A stretch of DNA of 47,087 nt from Prosthecobacter debontii (GTDB lineage Bacteria; Verrucomicrobiota; Verrucomicrobiia; Verrucomicrobiales; Akkermansiaceae), in assembly GCA_945873125.1 (NCBI GenBank), contig CAMCBV010000024.1, positions 1-47,087 on the forward strand, written 5' to 3'. Position numbers and translations under genes: made by a program. Of this stretch, positions 1 through 8,641 are shown one piece after another (the stretch's first letter is position 1; each line of letters opens with the position of its first letter). The notes under the pieces are model-generated. The model was not told the origin of the DNA. It searched no databases and saw only the letters and a program-made list of their open reading frames with translations.

Positions 1-375
1 AGAGGAATGGGAAACCGGCAAAGCCTACCTCACTCTCACAGCACAAAACCAAATTACGAACACAACAAACCACCAAAAAACAGCAGCTTGAAATCACCCT
101 CCAAATCCAACTTGAAAACTTTTACAGATAAAAAGTTGCGCCGCCGAAAATTGCAACACTCGAGATCATGACTCATGAGCCTGAGCATCATCAAGGCAGA
201 AATCCATGATGTTCTTGTTTCAATCTGATCCGCAATTGGGACTGAGAATGCGAAGCTGGAACATCCTTCGTTCTCTTTGTTACCTTCTGTTCAAAACATA
301 ATATTTCCGGAGCAAGCAGAGGATGGGTATTTACAGAGATTTACCGTTTGAACCCATCAACCTGAAGAGCTGCGG
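1..375. other. Intergenic stretch at the left edge
   Basis: No convincing complete gene is seen. An open frame on the plus strand runs in from the window edge and stops with TGA at 89-91 (about 29 codons). It could be the C-terminal tail of a convergent gene outside the window, but it is too short to judge. The remainder has stops in all frames and no recognisable RNA or repeat. Confidence 0.4.
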
Positions 376-380
376 ATGAG

Positions 381-407
381 GAAAAACAAGGGACAGGAAT
401 GTCCCTT
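381..407 (-). terminator. Intrinsic terminator of the ribosomal superoperon
   Basis: On the minus strand an 8-bp perfect stem (AAGGGACA with TGTCCCTT, loop TTCC; plus positions 388-395 and 400-407) is followed by GTTTTTC. This hairpin plus U-tract lies about 65 bases past the map stop codon. It is the first strong terminator after the whole rpsL-to-map gene train. The stem is part of a repeat that recurs 46 bp away. Confidence 0.6.
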
Positions 408-414
408 CTCCTCA
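390..414. repeat. 25-bp direct repeat, copy 1, with internal palindrome
   Basis: The 25 bases are identical to 436-460. The core is a GGGACA/TGTCCC inverted repeat with a GGAA loop, followed by TTCTCCTCA. A further outer pairing (TGAGGA at 376-381 with TCCTCA at 409-414) exists only for this copy. It looks like a REP-type dispersed intergenic element that also supplies the operon terminator. Confidence 0.75.
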
Positions 415-435
415 ACAGCCGGGGACGAAATATGA

Positions 436-460
436 GGGACAGGAATGTCCCTTCTCCTCA
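436..460. repeat. 25-bp direct repeat, copy 2
   Basis: Exact second copy of the element at 390-414, starting 46 bp further on and ending 12 bases before the end of map. It forms the same 6-bp palindromic stem but has no U-tract on the minus strand, so it is less likely to terminate transcription by itself. Confidence 0.75.
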
Positions 461-472
461 TAAAACCGTTTC

Positions 473-1270
473 TCAAAGAGCAGGAATACCGAGTTGCTCA
501 GGCAGAGCAACGCGTGGGCGGTCTGTTAGAATTTCCGGATCACCGTGGGTAATGAGCACGGTGTGCTCGAAATGTGCGGAAGGTTTCCGATCTGCGGTGA
601 TGACGGTCCAACCATCATCGAGAATACGGACTTCTGGGACACCAGCGTTGATCATGGGCTCGATCGCAAGAGTCATGCCTGGCATCAGAGTTGGGGATTT
701 TCCGCGTGGGCGGAAGTTGGGAACTTGGGGTTCTTCGTGAAGTTTGCGACCCACTCCGTGACCCACAAATTCACGTACGATAGTAAACCCGAAAGGCTCG
801 GCAAATTCCGCAACAGCTCCGCAGAGATCCGCCAATTTCCGGCCGGGACGGGCATGCGAGATCGCCTCGTAAAGGGATTGCTCTGTAACTGCCAGCAGGC
901 GTTTGGTCTCAAGAGGAATTTCCCCACAAGCGACTGTCGTCGCATTATCTCCAATGAAACCACTTTTTATAATACCGACATCGATTTTCACAATATCACC
1001 CAACTGAATACGCCGTGGCCCGCCAATTCCGTGAACGACTTCTTCGTTTACCGAGATACAAATCTGGCCACTAAATCCCCTATAACCTAGAAAGGCGCTA
1101 CGGCAATCGCTCTGCGCCATGAGATCGGCGGCAAGTTGATCGATCTCTTTCGTTGTCACGCCGGGTTTCACCTCAGCGGCCAATTGCTGCAAAATTTGCG
1201 AGGCGATTTTTCCCGATTCGCGCATGCGATCGATTTCTTTGGGCGACTTGATGGGGATACGGACACGCAT
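473..1270 (-). CDS. map: Methionine aminopeptidase type I
   Basis: Removes the initiator methionine from nascent proteins in the cytoplasm. The 265-aa product has the full pita-bread metallopeptidase ligand set: Asp97 (KIDVGI), Asp108 (GDNATT), His171 (GHGVG), Glu204 (AIEPMI) and Glu235 (FEHTVL), plus the substrate-contact His80 (VVHGIG). Length is normal for a type Ia enzyme. It is the last gene of the minus-strand ribosomal superoperon, directly after adk, the common secY-adk-map order. The usual next genes (infA, rpmJ, rpsM, rpsK, rpsD, rpoA, rplQ) do not follow; instead there is a terminator. Confidence 0.97.
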   Translation of the reverse strand: MRVRIPIKSPKEIDRMRESGKIASQILQQLAAEVKPGVTTKEIDQLAADLMAQSDCRSAFLGYRGFSGQICISVNEEVVHGIGGPRRIQLGDIVKIDVGIIKSGFIGDNATTVACGEIPLETKRLLAVTEQSLYEAISHARPGRKLADLCGAVAEFAEPFGFTIVREFVGHGVGRKLHEEPQVPNFRPRGKSPTLMPGMTLAIEPMINAGVPEVRILDDGWTVITADRKPSAHFEHTVLITHGDPEILTDRPRVALPEQLGIPAL

Positions 1271-1296
1271 GGTGAGTGATTCTGGCTATGGAGATA

Positions 1297-1941
1297 TCAG
1301 GATTTGGCGGCAAGGTGGGAAAAGATTTCTGCGGAGATCACTTCTCGAGTACCGTTGGCCGATACGGAAAGCAGACTACCCGCCTCGCGGTAGAAGTCGA
1401 TCACAGGAAGCGTGTATGCGACGTATTCCGCGTAACGATTTTTATAGTTCTCTTCACTATCGTCATGTCGGGCGGTGGCCAAGCCGCCACACGTGGGGCA
1501 GAATTCGGCATCACGGAGTTCATCGGTTTTTCCTGACCAACGACAATCCGGACACTCAACGCGACTGCGAATCCGTGAAACCAAATCCTCATAAGGCGCT
1601 GCCAAGGTAATCGCCATGTCGAGTTTTTTACCATGCGAAGACAGCCATTGATCGAGGTATTGAGCTTGGCCGAGACTGCGAGGAAATCCATCCAACACCC
1701 ATCCGTTCTTGTCATCATGCCTAACCAACCACTCGCCAAGAATCGGTTCCATCAACGCATCTGGTAAATATCCACCGCGTGCAAGAATCGGCTCAGCCGC
1801 AAGACCTAACTCACAGCGATTGTCAATTGCCTCGCGCAACAAGGCACCGGTACTCAAATAATTAAGCCCCATCTGGGCAGCGATCGCTCGGCCTTGCGTA
1901 CCTTTTCCTGAAGCGGGCGGACCTAGAAGAACGATTCTCAT
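1297..1941 (-). CDS. adk: Adenylate kinase, zinc-binding LID type
   Basis: Interconverts ATP plus AMP and two ADP. The 214-aa protein has the P-loop GPPASGKGT (7-15), the DGFPR motif (84-88) and the LID arginines before DDSEENYKNR. The LID carries four cysteines as two CxxC pairs (Cys130/133 and Cys148/151), the zinc-structured long form typical of Gram-positives and many other phyla but not of E. coli. It lies between secY and map in the superoperon, as in many bacteria. Confidence 0.97.
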   Translation of the reverse strand: MRIVLLGPPASGKGTQGRAIAAQMGLNYLSTGALLREAIDNRCELGLAAEPILARGGYLPDALMEPILGEWLVRHDDKNGWVLDGFPRSLGQAQYLDQWLSSHGKKLDMAITLAAPYEDLVSRIRSRVECPDCRWSGKTDELRDAEFCPTCGGLATARHDDSEENYKNRYAEYVAYTLPVIDFYREAGSLLSVSANGTREVISAEIFSHLAAKS

Positions 1942-2001
1942 CAGGTCAAAGCTCGGAAAGAGGCGAATGAAACGAGATCCGTCGGAACGGGAGTCGCCAG
2001 A

Positions 2002-3498
2002 TTAACCCTGAGTTGAATTGTAGAGGTAAGCGGTCGCGGCGATCACAACGATAATGGCGATTGCGGTCCAAAGATAGACAATCGTGTTGCGTGGTGCGGA
2101 GCTGCCGGTGTTTCCAAGGCGATCGTAGCGGCCTTTGATTTTTCCTTTTCTTAGGAAACCATCATAATGCTTCTGGATAAGATGGGTTTCTACCTGACGC
2201 ATCACGTCAAGCACAACACCCACCATGATCAGCAAGGAAGTGCCACCGCAGAATTGAAGAATAAGGGTTGAAGGGGGCAAATTGACAAGCTTACCAGTCA
2301 GAGCTGGGAGGAAAAATAGCCCAGCGAGGAAAATCGCACCGGCAAAAGTGAGACGGGTCATCGTGAAATCCAAGAATTCAGCAGTCGGTTTACCCGGACG
2401 AACACCCGGAATATAGCCGCCATTACGCTTCAAGTCCTCGGAGATTTGAGAGGGTTGGAACATCATTGCGACCCAGAAATAAGAGAACAGGAAGATGCCA
2501 ACACCGCCAAGTACGTAATACCAGGTTCCGCCGCCTACCAACTCGCTATACAGCGCGTTCGCCCAACCATGATCCTTGAAAAACCACTGCAGCATCATCG
2601 GAGGCAATGAAAGCACCGCGGTTGCGAAAATGATGGGCATCACGCCCGCATAATTGACCTTAAGGGGAAGGTATTGAGTTTGTCCGCCAAATTGCTTGCG
2701 GCCAATGACACGCTTAGCATATTGCACCGCGATGCGGCGCTGGGCCTGTGTGATGGCGATCGTCGCAGCGATCACGATCAGCAAGAGCGCGATCATGACA
2801 ACCATCATGGCAGCCCTCCAAGGATCGCCGTCTGTGAAAAATTTCCAAGCTTGGATCAATGCGCCCGGAAGCGAAGAGATGATGTTGACTGTAATGATGA
2901 TGGAGATGCCGTTACCGATGCCTTTTTCGGTAATCTGGTCACCCAGCCACATCAACAGAATGGTTCCTGAAACAAGTGTCAACATGGTCAGAAGGACCCA
3001 ATTGAAGGACGGATCGAGCACAAGGTCTCTGCCGACTTTTTCAATTCCCTGCAAATAAGGAATTTGTTCAGGGTTGATGAGCGATTTCGCCACAAAATAC
3101 GCCTGCACGATCGCGATGATGATGGTGATATAGCGGGTGTATTGAGTGATCTTTTGGCGGCCCCCGTCTTCACGTGCCAGCTTCGAAAACTTGGGAACGA
3201 TGGCCGTCATCAACTGCACCATGATCGATGCGGAAATGTATGGCATGATGCCGAGGGCGAAAATACCCGCTTGGGTCAGACCACCACCCGAGAAAACTTG
3301 GAGGATCGCGGTAATACCGCCCGCTTCGGCAGGACTTTTCTTCGCAATCGAATCAAGCCATTCCTTGATGACGGTCGCATCAACACCCGGCAAGGTGATG
3401 TGGACACCGAGACGAACGATGACAATGATCGCGAGGGTGAAGAGAATTCTATCCCGCAGTTCGGGGATATTCCAAGTGTTCTTGAAGGCAGAGATCAT
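2002..3498 (-). CDS. secY: Protein translocase subunit SecY
   Basis: Forms the central channel of the SecYEG translocon in the inner membrane. The 498-aa protein shows about ten hydrophobic segments and the family signatures near the N-terminus (ELRDRILFTL, VRLGVHI..PGVD) and in the middle (GDQITEKGIGNGIS). It is about 50 residues longer than E. coli SecY. Part of the extra length is in the loop between TM1 and the plug region (around 45-75), and part is in the C-terminal tail. It follows rplO after a 176-nt spacer that holds a strong stem-loop. Confidence 0.97.
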   Translation of the reverse strand: MISAFKNTWNIPELRDRILFTLAIIVIVRLGVHITLPGVDATVIKEWLDSIAKKSPAEAGGITAILQVFSGGGLTQAGIFALGIMPYISASIMVQLMTAIVPKFSKLAREDGGRQKITQYTRYITIIIAIVQAYFVAKSLINPEQIPYLQGIEKVGRDLVLDPSFNWVLLTMLTLVSGTILLMWLGDQITEKGIGNGISIIITVNIISSLPGALIQAWKFFTDGDPWRAAMMVVMIALLLIVIAATIAITQAQRRIAVQYAKRVIGRKQFGGQTQYLPLKVNYAGVMPIIFATAVLSLPPMMLQWFFKDHGWANALYSELVGGGTWYYVLGGVGIFLFSYFWVAMMFQPSQISEDLKRNGGYIPGVRPGKPTAEFLDFTMTRLTFAGAIFLAGLFFLPALTGKLVNLPPSTLILQFCGGTSLLIMVGVVLDVMRQVETHLIQKHYDGFLRKGKIKGRYDRLGNTGSSAPRNTIVYLWTAIAIIVVIAATAYLYNSTQG

Positions 3499-3605
3499 GA
3501 TATTAGAAAAACTTGAGAGTATAAATTATTTATTCCATTCCGGACAGTGATTCGCTCTCGAAGGTGGTCTGGGATTTCGAAGGCGATGCCTGATTTTGAT
3601 AACAC

Positions 3606-3632
3606 GGAGAGGAAGCGCATGGCTTCCTCTCC
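3606..3632. promoter_or_regulatory. Perfect 11-bp stem-loop in the rplO-secY spacer
   Basis: GGAGAGGAAGC (3606-3616) and GCTTCCTCTCC (3622-3632) pair perfectly around a 5-base loop. No U-tract follows on either strand, so it is not a classical terminator. It sits in the longest spacer of the spc part of the operon and could be an mRNA processing or stability element that sets secY expression apart from the ribosomal proteins. The structure is seen; its role is inferred. Confidence 0.7.
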
Positions 3633-3674
3633 TAAATCAATGTTGCTGACGGCAGGAACCGCCAGGCTTTGAGC

Positions 3675-4133
3675 TTATGATTTTGGAGCGGGGCTCACAA
3701 TGCTGCCACCGGCCTTTTCGATTTTGGTCTTTGCGGTTGCGCTGACCTTGTCAAACGTGACGGTGAAAGATTTCTCCACTTCGCCATCACCAAGAAGCTT
3801 GATCTTGTCGCAAGGTCCGTTGACTAAGCCCACTTCGCGGAGAGCTTTTTCGTCGATCGTCGCACCGGCATCGAAGCGATCATCGAGATCACCCACATTG
3901 ACAACAATGAACTTATCGCGGAAATCGTAGTTATTGAAACCACGCTTGGGCAGACGGCGATGAAGCGGCATCTGGCCGCCTTCGAAACCAACACGAGTGC
4001 CGGATCCGGAGCGCGCCTTCTGGCCTTTGTTGCCTTTACCTGCGGTTTTACCCTGTCCGGAGCTTTCACCGGCACCGAGACGTTTGACGCGGTGTTTGGC
4101 GCCTGGATTTGGCTTTAAATTATGAAGTTCCAT
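3675..4133 (-). CDS. rplO: 50S ribosomal protein L15 (uL15)
   Basis: Late-assembly large-subunit protein. The 152-aa sequence has the basic Gly-rich N-terminal signature (RLGAGESSGQGKTAGKGNKGQKARSG spread over about 18-43) and GFEGGQMPLHRRLPKRGF. Normal length. It follows rpsE directly: the rpmD gene for L30 that usually lies between them is absent, and the 68-nt spacer holds only a heptamer-type repeat. Confidence 0.97.
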   Translation of the reverse strand: MELHNLKPNPGAKHRVKRLGAGESSGQGKTAGKGNKGQKARSGSGTRVGFEGGQMPLHRRLPKRGFNNYDFRDKFIVVNVGDLDDRFDAGATIDEKALREVGLVNGPCDKIKLLGDGEVEKSFTVTFDKVSATAKTKIEKAGGSIVSPAPKS

Positions 4134-4152
4134 TTTATTAAATAGTTATTAA

Positions 4153-4201
4153 GTGATTGGGGATTAGATATTGAGTTTTCCCCAATATCCAATTTCGAAT
4201 A
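4153..4201. repeat. Heptamer-periodic spacer repeat (rpsE-rplO)
   Basis: Seven consecutive 7-base units (GTGATTG, GGGATTA, GATATTG and so on) fill the spacer and run up to the rpsE stop codon. The two halves are inverted relative to each other: 4162-4176 and 4180-4194 pair as an imperfect hairpin around ATTRGATATTGRG. Confidence 0.65.
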
Positions 4202-4906
4202 TCAAATGGCCTTTTCTTTCTGCTTTTTACCACGTGAACCGAGGATTTGCTCACGGCTACGGACGGATGAAAGGGCTTTAAGGGTTGCTTTGACGACGTT
4301 GGCGTGGTTGGAAGAACCCATCGATTTCGCAAGAACGTCGCGGATACCAACGGCTTCACAAACCGCACGCACACCGCCACCGGCGATGATTCCCGTTCCG
4401 GGAGATGCTGGCTTGAGGAGAACCTTGCCACCACCGAACTCGGCGTAGATTTCGTGAGGAATCGTTCCGTCAACGATGCTCATCGGTTTAAGCACCTTAC
4501 GAGCGGCTTCGCTGGCTTTTTTGATGGCATCCGCCACCTCGTTGGCCTTACCGAAACCAAGACCGACTTTGCCGAGCTTGTTTCCGCATACCACGAGAGC
4601 TGAGAAGGAGAAACGACGTCCACCTTTGACCACCTTGGCGCAACGGTTGATGAAGACGACTTTTTCCGAGAGTTCGTTGCCCTCGGAATCGGTCAGTGCT
4701 TGACGCTCTTCACGGCGTGGACCGCCACGTCCACCGCGACCTTGCCCACCGCCACCGGAATTGCCGCCGCCGAAACCACCGCGACCTTGGCCGCCTTGGT
4801 ATCCGCCACGCTGAGGTGCGCTGGAATCTTGGTTTGTTGGAGTGACTTCTGCTGTTGCAGGTGTCGGGACCGCCTCGGCGGCTTCGTTTTCTGGAGTATT
4901 TGCCAT
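4202..4906 (-). CDS. rpsE: 30S ribosomal protein S5 (uS5) with RGG-rich N-terminal extension
   Basis: Small-subunit protein lining the mRNA entry channel and involved in decoding accuracy. The start at 4906 gives 234 aa; a longer frame exists but would run back into rplR. The conserved S5 core begins near residue 75 ([18 protein letters not shown]) and ends with the usual C-terminal region. The first about 65 residues are an extension: an acidic/Ala-Pro part, then a run of RGG, QGG and FGGG repeats ending in [13 protein letters not shown]. coli S5 (about 167 aa) lacks this. The extension resembles RGG-box RNA-binding tails. Confidence 0.96.
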   Translation of the reverse strand: MANTPENEAAEAVPTPATAEVTPTNQDSSAPQRGGYQGGQGRGGFGGGNSGGGGQGRGGRGGPRREERQALTDSEGNELSEKVVFINRCAKVVKGGRRFSFSALVVCGNKLGKVGLGFGKANEVADAIKKASEAARKVLKPMSIVDGTIPHEIYAEFGGGKVLLKPASPGTGIIAGGGVRAVCEAVGIRDVLAKSMGSSNHANVVKATLKALSSVRSREQILGSRGKKQKEKAI

Positions 4907-4919
4907 GTGATGGGTGAAA

Positions 4920-5276
4920 TTAGAATTTAAGACCGGCTTCGCGAGCTGCGTCGGCAAGGGCTTTCACCTTGCCATGATATAAATGACCGCCGCGGTCAAA
5001 AACCACGTCCGAGATATTGATGGATTTGGCGCGCTCGGCGATCAACTGACCGACCTTCTGGGCGGAAGCGATGTTGGATGCGTTGCCTTCGAAGCTTTTG
5101 TCCATCGTGGAAGCGGATGCGACCGTGCGGCCTGCCGTATCGTCGATCAGCTGCACATAGACATGCTGGTTCGAGAAATAAACAGCGAGACGTGGACGCT
5201 CGGTGGTGCCGACCACCTTGCGGCGGATACGGCTGTGGATCCGTTGACGGATAGTTTTGCGTTGGATAGTGCTCAT
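4920..5276 (-). CDS. rplR: 50S ribosomal protein L18 (uL18)
   Basis: Binds 5S rRNA in the central protuberance. The 118-aa protein has the typical basic N-terminus ([15 protein letters not shown]), the [19 protein letters not shown] strand region and the [26 protein letters not shown] end. Normal length. It sits between rplF and rpsE with short spacers, the standard spc order. Confidence 0.97.
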   Translation of the reverse strand: MSTIQRKTIRQRIHSRIRRKVVGTTERPRLAVYFSNQHVYVQLIDDTAGRTVASASTMDKSFEGNASNIASAQKVGQLIAERAKSINISDVVFDRGGHLYHGKVKALADAAREAGLKF

Positions 5277-5296
5277 GAAACAGAGATGGTTTATGT

Positions 5297-5836
5297 TTAT
5301 TTGCCGACGCTTTTACCTTCCTTACGGCGGACTTTTTCACCGGCATAACGAACGCCCTTGCCTTTGTAAGGCTCTGGCGGATAAAAGCCGCGAACTTCGG
5401 CAGCGAACTGACCGACGAGTTGTTTATCAATACCCTCAACCTTGATCTTGGTGTTTTCATTGACCGTGACAGTCAAACCGGAAGGGATGGGGTGAAGCAG
5501 TGGATGGGAACGGCCCAGGGAGAGATCGAGATCTTTTCCTTTGACCGCTGCGCGGAGGCCGACACCGTGAATTTCAAGATCTTTGACGAATCCAGTGGAA
5601 ACGCCGGTGATCATGTTATTGACGATACTGCGAACCGTGCCGTGAAGAGCACGCTGTTCGCGTTGCTCAGTCGCACGGGAAACGACAACGGTGCCGCCTT
5701 CGGTTTTAAGTGAGATGCCTGCTGGAACCGCGAAGTCGAGTTTGCCTTTAGGGCCTTCGACAAGGACGGTGTTGCCTTCAACTTTGATGGCGACTTTTTC
5801 AGGAAGAGAGATGGGCTTGAGTCCGACTCGTGACAT
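5297..5836 (-). CDS. rplF: 50S ribosomal protein L6 (uL6)
   Basis: Large-subunit protein near the sarcin-ricin loop and factor-binding site. It has 179 aa with two L6 repeats, starting [12 protein letters not shown] and ending with the diagnostic [22 protein letters not shown]. Length is normal and it lies in the usual place between rpsH and rplR. Confidence 0.97.
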   Translation of the reverse strand: MSRVGLKPISLPEKVAIKVEGNTVLVEGPKGKLDFAVPAGISLKTEGGTVVVSRATEQREQRALHGTVRSIVNNMITGVSTGFVKDLEIHGVGLRAAVKGKDLDLSLGRSHPLLHPIPSGLTVTVNENTKIKVEGIDKQLVGQFAAEVRGFYPPEPYKGKGVRYAGEKVRRKEGKSVGK

Positions 5837-5863
5837 AATAGGTAATGGTTCGAGTTTTAAGGA

Positions 5864-6259
5864 TTACCAGATATTGGCGAGGATTTCTCCGCCGAGTTTC
5901 TGACGTTTTGCGGATGCGCCGGACATGACGCCTTTCGAGGTCGAAAGGATCGAGATACCGAGGCCGGAAAGGACGCGAGGGATTTCCTGAGAACCAACAT
6001 ATTGGCGGCGGCCAGGTTTCGAAACGCGTTTGAGATCGGTGAGAACGGGGCGACCATCGACAAACTTCGGGCTGATTTTCAGCTCAGTGCGCTCGCCGGT
6101 GACAACTTCGTATTTCCAGATGTAGCCTTCTTGTTTGAGAATCTCGGCGATGTCTGCCTTGATTTTGGAGTAAGGGGCGGTGAAGACTTCGTTGCCTGCA
6201 CGAGCCGCGTTTTTGAAGCGGGTGAGGAAGTCGGAGATAGGGTCTGTGAGAACTGCCAT
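5864..6259 (-). CDS. rpsH: 30S ribosomal protein S8 (uS8)
   Basis: Primary 16S rRNA binder and, in E. coli, the translational repressor of the spc operon. The 131-aa protein begins with the DPISDFLTRFKNA motif and ends with the GVMSGASAKRQKLGGEILANIW region. The gene directly follows rplE with only 29 nt between them, so the rpsN gene usually found here is absent. Confidence 0.97.
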   Translation of the reverse strand: MAVLTDPISDFLTRFKNAARAGNEVFTAPYSKIKADIAEILKQEGYIWKYEVVTGERTELKISPKFVDGRPVLTDLKRVSKPGRRQYVGSQEIPRVLSGLGISILSTSKGVMSGASAKRQKLGGEILANIW

Positions 6260-6288
6260 AATATTGGTTTCCTTAAAATTCTGCGGGG

Positions 6289-6870
6289 TTATGCGGTGGC
6301 AAGTTCACCTTCATCGGCTTTCTTGGTGTCGCGGAATGGCATACCGAGTTCGATGAGAAGCTCGCGGCCTTCTGCGTCGGTATTAGCGGATGTAACGAAG
6401 ATGAGGTCAAAGCCGATCTGGCGTTTGACTTGGTCGATTTCGATTTCCGGGAAGATCGTTTGATCGGAAATACCGCAGGCATAGTTGCCACGTCCGTCGA
6501 AGGATTTTGAGGAAATCCCGCGGAAGTCGCGAATGTTGGGAGCGGTGATGTTGATGAAGCGATGAAGGAATTCCCACATCTGGGTGCCGCGCAGAGTCAC
6601 GCGCGCGCCAAGAGCTTCACCCTCACGGAGTTTGAAGTTGGCGACAGCCTTTTTCGAAAACGTGATCGAAGGCTTTTGGCCGGTGATTTTCGAAATTTCA
6701 GTGACGGCATCGTCAACAGCTACCTTGCGGTCTGGGGCTTTGCCCATGCAGGAGGTGACGACGATTTTTTCAAGTCTGGGGACCTGATGCGGATTGGTGT
6801 AACCGAGCTTGGTCTTCAAGTTCGGCACAACCTTGTCTTTGTAGTGTTGCAGTAGTGCTGGTGTACTCAT
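6289..6870 (-). CDS. rplE: 50S ribosomal protein L5 (uL5)
   Basis: 5S rRNA-binding protein that contacts the P-site tRNA. The 193-aa sequence contains NPHQVPRLEKIVV, the KPSITFSKKAVANFKLREGEALGARVTLRG core and FPEIEIDQVKRQIGFDLIFVTSA. It is slightly longer than E. coli L5 owing to a short acidic C-terminal tail. Confidence 0.97.
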   Translation of the reverse strand: MSTPALLQHYKDKVVPNLKTKLGYTNPHQVPRLEKIVVTSCMGKAPDRKVAVDDAVTEISKITGQKPSITFSKKAVANFKLREGEALGARVTLRGTQMWEFLHRFINITAPNIRDFRGISSKSFDGRGNYACGISDQTIFPEIEIDQVKRQIGFDLIFVTSANTDAEGRELLIELGMPFRDTKKADEGELATA

Positions 6871-6936
6871 TTTGTTTTAGCGGGTCAGCGCGTGGTTTAT
6901 GTTAACGCTTAAGCGCGGGCGGCCTCTATTCGCGGC

Positions 6937-7170
6937 TTAGCCCAGTTTTTTTACATTGGAAATATGGACGGGTGCATTGACGGTTTTGATGCCGCCATCT
7001 GGATCCGCTTCGGAACGGCGGACTGCCTTTTGGACCGTACGACCCCCTTCGACAACAACTTGGCCTTTCACGGCGTTGACGCTAAGGACCGTACCTTGTT
7101 TGCCTTTGTGGTTACCGGAGATGATTTCGACTTGGTCGCCTTTTTTGACGTGTGTCTTGATGCTGCTCAT
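6937..7170 (-). CDS. rplX: 50S ribosomal protein L24 (uL24), short form
   Basis: Assembly-initiator large-subunit protein. At 77 aa it is clearly shorter than the 100-105 aa of most bacteria. The KOW motif ([20 protein letters not shown]) and the HISNVKKL end of the core are present, so the protein stops where longer homologues continue with a C-terminal zinc-finger-like or basic tail. Standard position between rplN and rplE. Confidence 0.95.
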   Translation of the reverse strand: MSSIKTHVKKGDQVEIISGNHKGKQGTVLSVNAVKGQVVVEGGRTVQKAVRRSEADPDGGIKTVNAPVHISNVKKLG

Positions 7171-7180
7171 GAGAGGAAAA

Positions 7181-7215
7181 GGGATTGGATATTGGAAATT
7201 AGAGATTGGGTATTA
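7181..7215. repeat. Heptamer-periodic spacer repeat (rplN-rplX)
   Basis: Five 7-base units of the form GRNATTR (for example GGGATTG, GATATTG, GAAATTA) fill the spacer. The last unit contains the rplN stop codon. Same periodic family as the spacers at 4153, 10646, 10724, 16112 and 43351. Confidence 0.65.
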
Positions 7216-7578
7216 GAGAACCTCGGGTGCGAGGGAGACGATCTTCATGAATTGCTTTTCACGAAGTTCACGAGCCACGGGTCCGAAAATACGGGTGCCG
7301 CGCGGGTTGTTGTCTTTGTCGATGATGACGATGGCGTTGGAATCGAAGCGGAGGATCGAGCCATCAGGACGACGGACAGGAAACGCGGTGCGAACGACGA
7401 CGGCTTTCACCACGCTTCCTTTTTTGACGGAGGCGGTGGGAATGGAATCGCGGATGTGAGCGGTGATGATGTCACCGATACGGGCGGAGCGGCTACGTTT
7501 ACCGAGAACTCCGATCATTTTTGCTGTGCGTGCCCCGGTGTTATCAGCAACGGAGAGCTTGGTTTCCATCTGGATCAT
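7213..7578 (-). CDS. rplN: 50S ribosomal protein L14 (uL14)
   Basis: Large-subunit interface protein. It has 121 aa with the signature [20 protein letters not shown], the [15 protein letters not shown] region and a [19 protein letters not shown] motif near the C-terminus. Length and position are standard. Its stop codon lies inside the heptamer-type repeat. Confidence 0.97.
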   Translation of the reverse strand: MIQMETKLSVADNTGARTAKMIGVLGKRSRSARIGDIITAHIRDSIPTASVKKGSVVKAVVVRTAFPVRRPDGSILRFDSNAIVIIDKDNNPRGTRIFGPVARELREKQFMKIVSLAPEVL

Positions 7579-7592
7579 GGCTTATGAAGTAA

Positions 7593-7613
7593 AAAATTAG
7601 ATTTAAAGATTAA
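7593..7613. repeat. Weak heptamer-periodic AT-rich spacer (rpsQ-rplN)
   Basis: Three 7-base units (AAAATTA, GATTTAA, AGATTAA) occupy the spacer between rpsQ and rplN. The periodicity is short and could be chance alone, but it matches the other spacers in composition and unit length. Confidence 0.4.
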
Positions 7614-7630
7614 ATTCCGGATGATCCGGC

Positions 7631-7906
7631 TTAGTGAGAGAGAATTTCGGCAAGTGCCCAACGCTTGAGTTTGGATACCGGCTTGGTTTCGATGATACGA
7701 ACGCGGTCACCGATCGCAGCCTCGCTTTTTTCGTCGTGCACGTAGTATTTCTTGGAGCGCTTGACGATCTTGTTGAATTTCGGGTGAGGAACGCGAGCAA
7801 CGTGTTCGACGACGATGGTTTTTTCCATTTTATTGGAAATGACAACACCAACGCGGGTTTTGCGCTTGTGAACTGCCGTTGTGGTTTCCTGAGATGATTC
7901 GCTCAT
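7631..7906 (-). CDS. rpsQ: 30S ribosomal protein S17 (uS17)
   Basis: Small-subunit primary binding protein. Starting at the ATG at 7906 gives 91 aa, MSESSQE onward. An upstream in-frame start would overlap rpmC and add a non-homologous tail, so it was not used. The core TRVGVVISNKMEKTIVV and the KYYVHDE and GDRVRIIETKPVSKLKRW motifs are present. Confidence 0.96.
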   Translation of the reverse strand: MSESSQETTTAVHKRKTRVGVVISNKMEKTIVVEHVARVPHPKFNKIVKRSKKYYVHDEKSEAAIGDRVRIIETKPVSKLKRWALAEILSH

Positions 7907-7949
7907 AGTGATGGGATCGGTTGAAATTGATGGGCGCTTGGCTGACAGC

Positions 7950-8144
7950 TTAGGCCTTCTCGGTGGTGATGGTAAGGATTTGTGCGATCTCACGGCGCAC
8001 TTGTTTGAAGCGTGCTGAGTTTTCAAGAGTTCCAGCTGCGCGTTGGAGACGCAGGTTCATGGATTCTTGCTTGAGATCACGAAGGCGTTTGAGGCGTTCG
8101 TCAGCAGAGAGTTCGCGGATGTCTTTGGCTTTGGAAGTTGCCAT
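7950..8144 (-). CDS. rpmC: 50S ribosomal protein L29 (uL29)
   Basis: Small helical protein at the exit-tunnel rim, next to L23. It has 64 aa, with the family pattern KDIRELSADERLKRLRDLKQE followed by LRLQRAAGTLENSARFKQVRREIAQI. Placed between rplP and rpsQ as usual. Confidence 0.96.
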   Translation of the reverse strand: MATSKAKDIRELSADERLKRLRDLKQESMNLRLQRAAGTLENSARFKQVRREIAQILTITTEKA

Positions 8145-8165
8145 GGTATTTATCAGTGTGAAAAG

Positions 8166-8585
8166 TTATTGGTGCGGATTACGGGTCACGAGGCGGGTGC
8201 GGAAACCAAGCTTGTAGGAAGCAAGGCGCATCGCTTCGCGTGCGGAGGATTCTGGAACGCCGGCGACTTCGAAAAGCATGTTACCAGGACGGATGACCGC
8301 TACCCAGGTATCGACGGCGCCTTTGCCTTTACCCATCCGAGTTTCGGGGGGACGGCGTGTGATGGATTTGTGAGGGAAAATCCGGATAAAAACTTTACCT
8401 TTCCGCTTCAGGGATCGGTTGATCGCAACACGGCAGGCTTCGATTTGGCGGGTGGTGAGCCAACCGCGCTCGAGGGTTTGGAGTCCGTAGTCACCGAAGG
8501 CGACAGTCGTTCCGGTCTGGGCGTTACCAGAGCGTGATCCGCGGTGACTCTTGCGGAACTTGGTTCTTTTGGGCATCAAAGGCAT
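8166..8585 (-). CDS. rplP: 50S ribosomal protein L16 (uL16)
   Basis: Large-subunit protein contacting the A-site tRNA elbow. It has 139 aa, beginning [12 protein letters not shown] (either Met could start) and with [41 protein letters not shown] and the [14 protein letters not shown] block. Normal length. Confidence 0.97.
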   Translation of the reverse strand: MPLMPKRTKFRKSHRGSRSGNAQTGTTVAFGDYGLQTLERGWLTTRQIEACRVAINRSLKRKGKVFIRIFPHKSITRRPPETRMGKGKGAVDTWVAVIRPGNMLFEVAGVPESSAREAMRLASYKLGFRTRLVTRNPHQ

Positions 8586-8641
8586 GGCTTATTTCTCCTA
8601 GTGAAAGTTATTTTAAAAGTGAGGACTTATGAGGCTTTAAA

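Noticed and set aside
545..1090. 181-codon plus-strand open frame opposite map
   Set aside because: It lies fully opposite the well-conserved map gene and has no protein-like motifs. It is a frame shadow.
4138..4201. Small rpmD (L30) gene between rpsE and rplO
   Set aside because: The 64-68 nt spacer is too short and made of heptamer repeats.
7907..8026. Longer N-terminus for S17
   Set aside because: It would overlap rpmC and adds Ser/Pro/Lys-rich sequence not seen in S17.
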